A stretch of 64,000 nucleotides of DNA from UBA2767 sp965228625 (lineage in GTDB: Bacteria; Pseudomonadota; Alphaproteobacteria; Rhizobiales; Methyloligellaceae). Location of the stretch: NCBI GenBank assembly GCA_965228625.1, contig OZ245829.1, positions 4,402,001-4,466,000 of the forward strand, read 5' to 3'. Every line of letters starts with the position of its first letter. Position 1 is the first letter of the stretch. Below the pieces are notes generated by a model. That model did no database searches, was not told the DNA's origin, and worked only from the letters and a program-made list of their open reading frames with translations. The translations under genes were made by a program, and so were the position numbers. This document shows, in pieces, positions 60,646 through 64,000 of this stretch.

Positions 60646-61359
60646 CTAATCCTCAATCGGGATACGCTTCACCACATCGATGCCGCTCGGTGAAATCGCG
60701 CAGCTATAGGCGAGGGCTTCGACGCCGGCCTGTTTCGCCGCATCGAACGCTTCGCCATAGGCCGGATCGATGTCGCGTGCCAGGGAGAATTGCTCCGCGT
60801 CGTTGCGCTGGATGAGGTAGACCATCACCGCACGATGTCCTTCGCGCACCATGTTTGCCAGCTCGCCAAGGTGCTTCGCGCCGCGCGCCGTGACCGAGTC
60901 GGGGAACTCCGCATGTCCGCTCTCCCGCATCAAATGGACATTCTTTATCTCTACATAACAGCGGTTTAGTGCGTTATCTTCGAGAAGAATGTCGATGCGG
61001 CTGCTGACGCCGTATTTCACTTCGCGACGCAGGGCTGGATAACCGGAGAGTTCCGTGATGACGCCCGACTGGATGGCTTCCGCGACGAGCGGATTGGGAT
61101 GAGACGTGTTGATGCCGACGAGCGTCGGTCCGGCGCCGAGGTCGACCTCGACGAGTTCCCAGGAGTACTTCAGCTTGCGCTTGGGATTGTCGCTTTCGGA
61201 CATCCAGACGGTAGATCCGGGCTCCGCGAGGCCGAGCATCGATCCGGGATTGGCGCAATGGGCGGTCGTCATCGAGCCGTCTTCAAATTTGACGTCGGCG
61301 AGAAACCGCTTGTAGCGCTTGATCAGTTGACCGGGTATCAGGGGAGCGGGAAATTGCAT
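60646..61359 (-). CDS. sfsA: SfsA-family DNA-binding protein
   Basis: A 237-residue protein starting MQFPAPLIPGQLIKRYKRFLADVKFEDG; a start 14 codons upstream is less likely. Family parts are AHCANPGSMLGLAEPGSTVWMSESDNPKRKLKYSWELVEV and NTSHPNPLVAEAIQ. RREVKYGVSSRIDILLEDNALNRCYVEIKNVHLM then has the nuclease-like D-x(n)-E-x-K pattern, and FPDSVTARGAKHLGELANMVREGHRAVMVYLIQR follows. SfsA was named for maltose-gene stimulation in E. coli and has a PD-(D/E)XK-like fold; its true role is uncertain. It is divergent from the molybdopterin-domain gene. Confidence 0.92.
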   Translation of the reverse strand: MQFPAPLIPGQLIKRYKRFLADVKFEDGSMTTAHCANPGSMLGLAEPGSTVWMSESDNPKRKLKYSWELVEVDLGAGPTLVGINTSHPNPLVAEAIQSGVITELSGYPALRREVKYGVSSRIDILLEDNALNRCYVEIKNVHLMRESGHAEFPDSVTARGAKHLGELANMVREGHRAVMVYLIQRNDAEQFSLARDIDPAYGEAFDAAKQAGVEALAYSCAISPSGIDVVKRIPIED

Positions 61360-61454
61360 GGCAGGGGACCTTAGGGAGGCAAGGGCCGGGCCGCAAGACA
61401 CGATCGGTACGGTCTCAGGACCTTCCGAACGGGGCCTACGCAGAAGGAAGAGGC

Positions 61455-62255
61455 GTGTCGGAAAAGACGGACGAGAACGGCGAGAAGATCGTGACGGCGG
61501 CCTTGATGGTTATCGGCGATGAAATTCTTTCGGGTCGTACCAAAGACAAGAATATCGGTTACATTGCCGACTATCTGACGGCAATCGGCATCCAACTGAC
61601 TGAAGTACGAATTGTGGCCGACGTTGAGGAGAACATCGTGGCGGCTGTGAATGCCCTGCGGGCGAGCTACGACTATGTGTTCACGACCGGCGGCATCGGT
61701 CCGACCCACGACGACATTACCGCCGATGCGGTCGCGAAAGCGTTCGGCGTTCCCATCGACGTGGACACGCGTGCGGTCGCGGTCATGGAAAAACGCTACG
61801 GGCCGGGCGAGTTCACGCCGGCGCGCAAACGCATGGCGCGCATCCCCGAAGGTGGCGAGCTTGTCGCGAATTCGGTCTCCGCGGCGCCGGGCTTCATGAT
61901 CGGGAACGTGATTGTCATGGCCGGCGTTCCGCGCATCATGCAGGTCATGCTCGATGACGTCGCCCCGCGCCTGCGTACCGGAGCGAAGATGATCTCTCGC
62001 ACGGTGCGCGTGGAACGGCCCGAAGGCGCGGTCGCCCCCGGATTGGGCCGGGTTCAGGAAGCCTATCCGGATGTGCAGATGGGCAGCTATCCGTTCTACG
62101 AAAAGGACACATTCGGCACGCAGCTCGTGTTGCGGTCGATCGATGAAGACAATCTCACCGATGCGCTGGACGCGGTATGGCGGATGCTGGAGGCGGAAGG
62201 CTTCGCCGACGCGGCGTCCGAGGTGCGACCGCCGGCCGCCGCGAGCGCGGGCTGA
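61455..62255 (+). CDS. Molybdopterin-binding domain protein (CinA/MoaB-like)
   Basis: A 266-residue protein with the MoCF-biosynthesis fold: TAALMVIGDEILSGRTKDKNIGYIADYLTAIGIQLTEV, FTTGGIGPTHDDITADAVAKAFG and RKRMARIPEGGELVANSVSAAPGFMIGNVIVMAGVPRIMQ. This is the N-terminal domain of CinA-like proteins or the stand-alone MoaB-like form. The C-terminal nicotinamide-deamidase domain of CinA is absent, so it is a short variant. It probably acts in molybdopterin chemistry or NAD-related repair, but the role of the short form is unproven. The start codon used is GTG at MSEKTDENGEKI. It precedes the ceramidase-like gene by 13 bp. Confidence 0.88.
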   Translation: MSEKTDENGEKIVTAALMVIGDEILSGRTKDKNIGYIADYLTAIGIQLTEVRIVADVEENIVAAVNALRASYDYVFTTGGIGPTHDDITADAVAKAFGVPIDVDTRAVAVMEKRYGPGEFTPARKRMARIPEGGELVANSVSAAPGFMIGNVIVMAGVPRIMQVMLDDVAPRLRTGAKMISRTVRVERPEGAVAPGLGRVQEAYPDVQMGSYPFYEKDTFGTQLVLRSIDEDNLTDALDAVWRMLEAEGFADAASEVRPPAAASAG

Positions 62256-62268
62256 GGGGCGTCTGCGA

Positions 62269-63039
62269 ATGGTCAAGCCGTGCGGGACGCCGGGCCTGTC
62301 ATCCTGGGATCAGATCAGTTGCTATTGCGAGCGCGCGCTCAATCCTGATTTCTGGGCCGAGCCGCTCAATGCCATGTCCAATCTGGCATTTCTGTTCGCG
62401 GCCGCGTTTGCCTTTGCCGACTTCCGCATTCACCGCCCCGAGCGGGGCGGCGTGGTGATCGTCTGCCTGATCTTTCTGCTGATGACGATCGGTGTGGGCA
62501 GCTTCCTGTTTCATACCTATGCGACGCTGTGGTCGAGCCTGGCCGATGTGATCCCGATTGTCCTCTTCGTCGGCTCCTACATGATTATGGCCCTGAGGTG
62601 GTTCCTCGGCCTGTCCCTGCCGATGGCGCTACTGGTCACCTTCGGGGTGGTAGCTCTTTCGGTCACCATGTTCGAGTGCGGCTTCATCTTCCAGGTCGAA
62701 GCATGCCGGGCGATAGGCGGGTCCTTCAACGGCTCGCTCGCCTACGCGCCGGCGCTCCTCTCGCTCATCGTGGTCGGTGCGATCCTTTATCGGCGCAAAC
62801 ACCCGGCCACGGACCTGGTGCTGTCGGCCACCTGCGTGTTCTTCGTCTCCCTCGTGCTGCGTACAATCGACGGCTGGCCAGGCGACGGCGAACACGCCAT
62901 CGGCTGCATGGTCAGGCAGATGGGCGATCAGACGATTTATCTCGGCACCCATCCGTTCTGGCATATCCTGAACGGCGTGATGCTCTATCTGCTGCTGCGC
63001 GCGGCAATCATCTACGCGCCGGATCCGAAAAAGGCCTGA
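62269..63039 (+). CDS. Ceramidase-like (CREST superfamily) membrane protein
   Basis: A 256-residue membrane hydrolase starting MVKPCGTPGLSSWDQISCYCE. Seven helices are visible. Alkaline ceramidase marks are CYCERALNPDFWAEPLNAMSNLAFLFAAAFAF, GSFLFHTYATLWSSLADVIPI (His, Ser and Asp of the zinc site) and THPFWHILNGVMLY near the C-terminus with the last two His. Family members hydrolyse ceramides or related amides with a zinc centre. Sphingolipids are known in some alphaproteobacteria, but many family members in other bacteria have unknown substrates. It is 13 bp downstream of the CinA-like gene. Confidence 0.85.
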   Translation: MVKPCGTPGLSSWDQISCYCERALNPDFWAEPLNAMSNLAFLFAAAFAFADFRIHRPERGGVVIVCLIFLLMTIGVGSFLFHTYATLWSSLADVIPIVLFVGSYMIMALRWFLGLSLPMALLVTFGVVALSVTMFECGFIFQVEACRAIGGSFNGSLAYAPALLSLIVVGAILYRRKHPATDLVLSATCVFFVSLVLRTIDGWPGDGEHAIGCMVRQMGDQTIYLGTHPFWHILNGVMLYLLLRAAIIYAPDPKKA

Positions 63040-63076
63040 GCGTGCTCGTTTCCGGGGAAGGTGACCCCGGGGCACC

Positions 63077-63103
63077 TGAACCTTTTCACAGTCCACGGCG
63101 ACC
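63077..63103 (+). promoter_or_regulatory. ECF-sigma-like promoter motif, copy 1
   Basis: TGAACC (63077-63082) and CGACC (63099-63103) are 16 bp apart, and CATAG follows five bases after. The same arrangement with the same 16-bp spacing recurs at 63296-63322. The -35 GAAC and -10 CGAC-like elements resemble ECF sigma promoters. It lies 40 bp before the 27-codon mini-gene. Confidence 0.5.
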
Positions 63104-63143
63104 AAAAGCCATAGCAGTGAACTCTGAAACGAAGGAGCGTCCC

Positions 63144-63227
63144 ATGGTTGCGACCAAGGTCATCATACTCGTCGTAAAGACCAAGAACTTCGGTTCGCTA
63201 CTGCTGCTTCCGGGCCTCTTTGGCTAG
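63144..63227 (+). CDS. 27-codon mini-gene
   Basis: Encodes MVATKVIILVVKTKNFGSLLLLPGLFG (shown here as two parts: MVATKVIILVVKTK and NFGSLLLLPGLFG). An AAGGAG ribosome site lies seven bases before the ATG, an ECF-like promoter motif 40 bp upstream, and a terminator 33 bp downstream. The product is a short hydrophobic peptide that could span or bind the membrane. It may be a regulatory leader, a small membrane protein or a toxin-like peptide. Being so short it needs expression evidence. Confidence 0.45.
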   Translation: MVATKVIILVVKTKNFGSLLLLPGLFG

Positions 63228-63260
63228 GCAGGCAAGAGAACCGATTGATCTCTGACACTT

Positions 63261-63284
63261 GGGCCGCAGCCGCGGCCCTTTTTT
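63261..63284 (+). terminator. Rho-independent terminator after the mini-gene
   Basis: The stem GGGCCGC (63261-63267) with GCGGCCC (63272-63278) has a 4-base loop, followed by six T. It separates the mini-gene from the secreted-protein gene, so each has its own promoter. Confidence 0.85.
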
Positions 63285-63295
63285 CTACCCAGAAT

Positions 63296-63322
63296 TGAAC
63301 CTTTTCGCCTCCGCCCGCGACC
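63296..63322 (+). promoter_or_regulatory. ECF-sigma-like promoter motif, copy 2
   Basis: TGAACC (63296-63301), 16 bp, then CGACC (63318-63322), followed by AAGGGTCATG. It matches copy 1 at 63077-63103 in both elements and spacing. It lies about 94 bp before the secreted protein's start codon. Confidence 0.5.
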
Positions 63323-63415
63323 AAGGGTCATGCGGGCGGCAGGAACGCTCATCCAGATCAGATTTTCAGCGCCGTTCAGCCGCCTTCCACTGAAACTCCA
63401 TCTCAGGAGGGTAAG

Positions 63416-64000
63416 ATGCTGAAGAAAATAGCAAAATTCATGGTCGTCACGGCCGCCCTCATGTTCGTCTCCTCGGCCTCGCAGGCGGCCCCGAAAGTCG
63501 AACACGCGCGGCTCAACCTGACGTCGACCGGGAAACTGATCGTCATCGCCGAAGATGGCGAACGTTACTCCAGGCTCGAATCCAACAACCTGAAGTTCGA
63601 GGGAAATATCGACGTCAAAATGAAGTCCGGAAAGCTCCAGGGCTACAATGTTTTTATGGGCGTGTGCGGTCCGGGACAGTGCGGTTCGAGCGCATTCAAG
63701 TCATTGGCTTTCGCCCTCGTGTCCACGACGAAGCAGATCAAGGACGATCTCTCATTCGACGTGTCGGCGAGTGATATTCCGCAGGGGCTTTCACCGAATG
63801 TCCAGGCCGCGAACATCTTCAGGATTTGTAACGATCATGCGCGCGGCAAGACCGCGGACACCAGCTTCACGCACTATCTGATGGTCACGCTCGGCCTGAA
63901 ATTCAATGAGCGCGGATTCGACTCAGGTGGAGCAGTGGCGGTCGACTTCACGGACCAAAGAGCCGTTCCGGTCAAAGTCGTCTGCCGTTCGACGAACCCG
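63416..64000 (+). CDS. Secreted protein of unknown function, cut by window end
   Basis: At least 195 residues, open to the last base. A strong AGGAGG ribosome site lies five bases before the ATG. The signal peptide is MLKKIAKFMVVTAALMFVSS, with cleavage probably after ASQA. The mature part (KVEHARLNLTSTGKLIVIAEDGERYSRLES...) includes Cys pairs in GVCGPGQCGSS, FRICNDHARG and VVCRST, so disulfides are likely. I recognise no family. It is preceded by the second ECF-like promoter motif. The rest of the gene is outside the window. Confidence 0.7.
   Translation, partial: MLKKIAKFMVVTAALMFVSSASQAAPKVEHARLNLTSTGKLIVIAEDGERYSRLESNNLKFEGNIDVKMKSGKLQGYNVFMGVCGPGQCGSSAFKSLAFALVSTTKQIKDDLSFDVSASDIPQGLSPNVQAANIFRICNDHARGKTADTSFTHYLMVTLGLKFNERGFDSGGAVAVDFTDQRAVPVKVVCRSTNP

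Overview
The window is chromosomal DNA of an alphaproteobacterium, most likely of the order Hyphomicrobiales (Rhizobiales). Evidence: a full-length CckA hybrid kinase, a zeta-type ATPase inhibitor, a purC-purS-purQ-purL-bolA-grxD gene order, a eukaryote-like NADP isocitrate dehydrogenase, a direct-repeat GAAC-N7-GAAC SOS box before recA, and uniformly high GC. I did not recognise the genus or species. No tRNA, rRNA, CRISPR array or complete insertion sequence was seen.

Layout. 0.1-2.7 kb: cckA. 2.7-10 kb: two related secreted proteins, a sulfotransferase/GST pair, a 14-helix MFS exporter, a cupin and an ABC-2 exporter, then a 279-bp element with terminal inverted repeats. 10-15.5 kb: a HerA-like ATPase with a proline-rich tail, a GFA-family protein, a CmcJ/AsaB-type protein, a DUF72 protein and a haloacid-dehalogenase-like hydrolase. 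15.5-17.6 kb: a small accessory island bounded by 84-bp direct repeats (76/84 identical). It carries an unknown protein, a GIY-YIG protein, a small protein and a structured non-coding stretch. 17.6-26.9 kb: housekeeping genes recA, alaS, a cyclic-nucleotide-type K+ channel, icd, a TrmJ-type methyltransferase and rpsD.

27-29.2 kb: a DUF2182-DUF1326-DUF1326 module. 29.4-37.4 kb: purine biosynthesis (purC, purS, purQ, purL, with purB further upstream), bolA and grxD, plus the zeta inhibitor and an aldolase/GST pair. 37.4-40.1 kb: a membrane protein, a DUF2259 protein, a DmpA-type peptidase and a small helical protein. 40.1-45.6 kb: a complete branched-chain amino acid ABC transporter (livH-M-G-F, a small membrane protein, livJ). 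45.7-55 kb: a CDGSH iron-sulfur protein, a beta-oxidation operon (membrane-anchored acyl-CoA dehydrogenase, FadJ-like multienzyme, FadI-like thiolase), a DUF2147-SPOR fusion and a FadD-type ligase.

55-58.5 kb: a candidate lipid-polyketide locus of acyl carrier protein, ketosynthase, isoprenylcysteine-type methyltransferase and type III polyketide synthase. It shares a divergent regulatory region with fadD, and that region holds a perfect inverted repeat. 58.6-64 kb: a cyclophilin-like protein, radC, map, sfsA, a molybdopterin-binding-domain protein and a ceramidase-like membrane protein. Last come a 27-codon mini-gene and a secreted protein cut by the window end; both sit behind near-identical ECF-sigma-like promoter motifs.

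The strongest candidates for something new are the acyl carrier protein/ketosynthase/type III PKS/methyltransferase locus, the repeat-bounded island before recA with its putative RNA, and the mini-gene plus secreted protein under a shared promoter motif.
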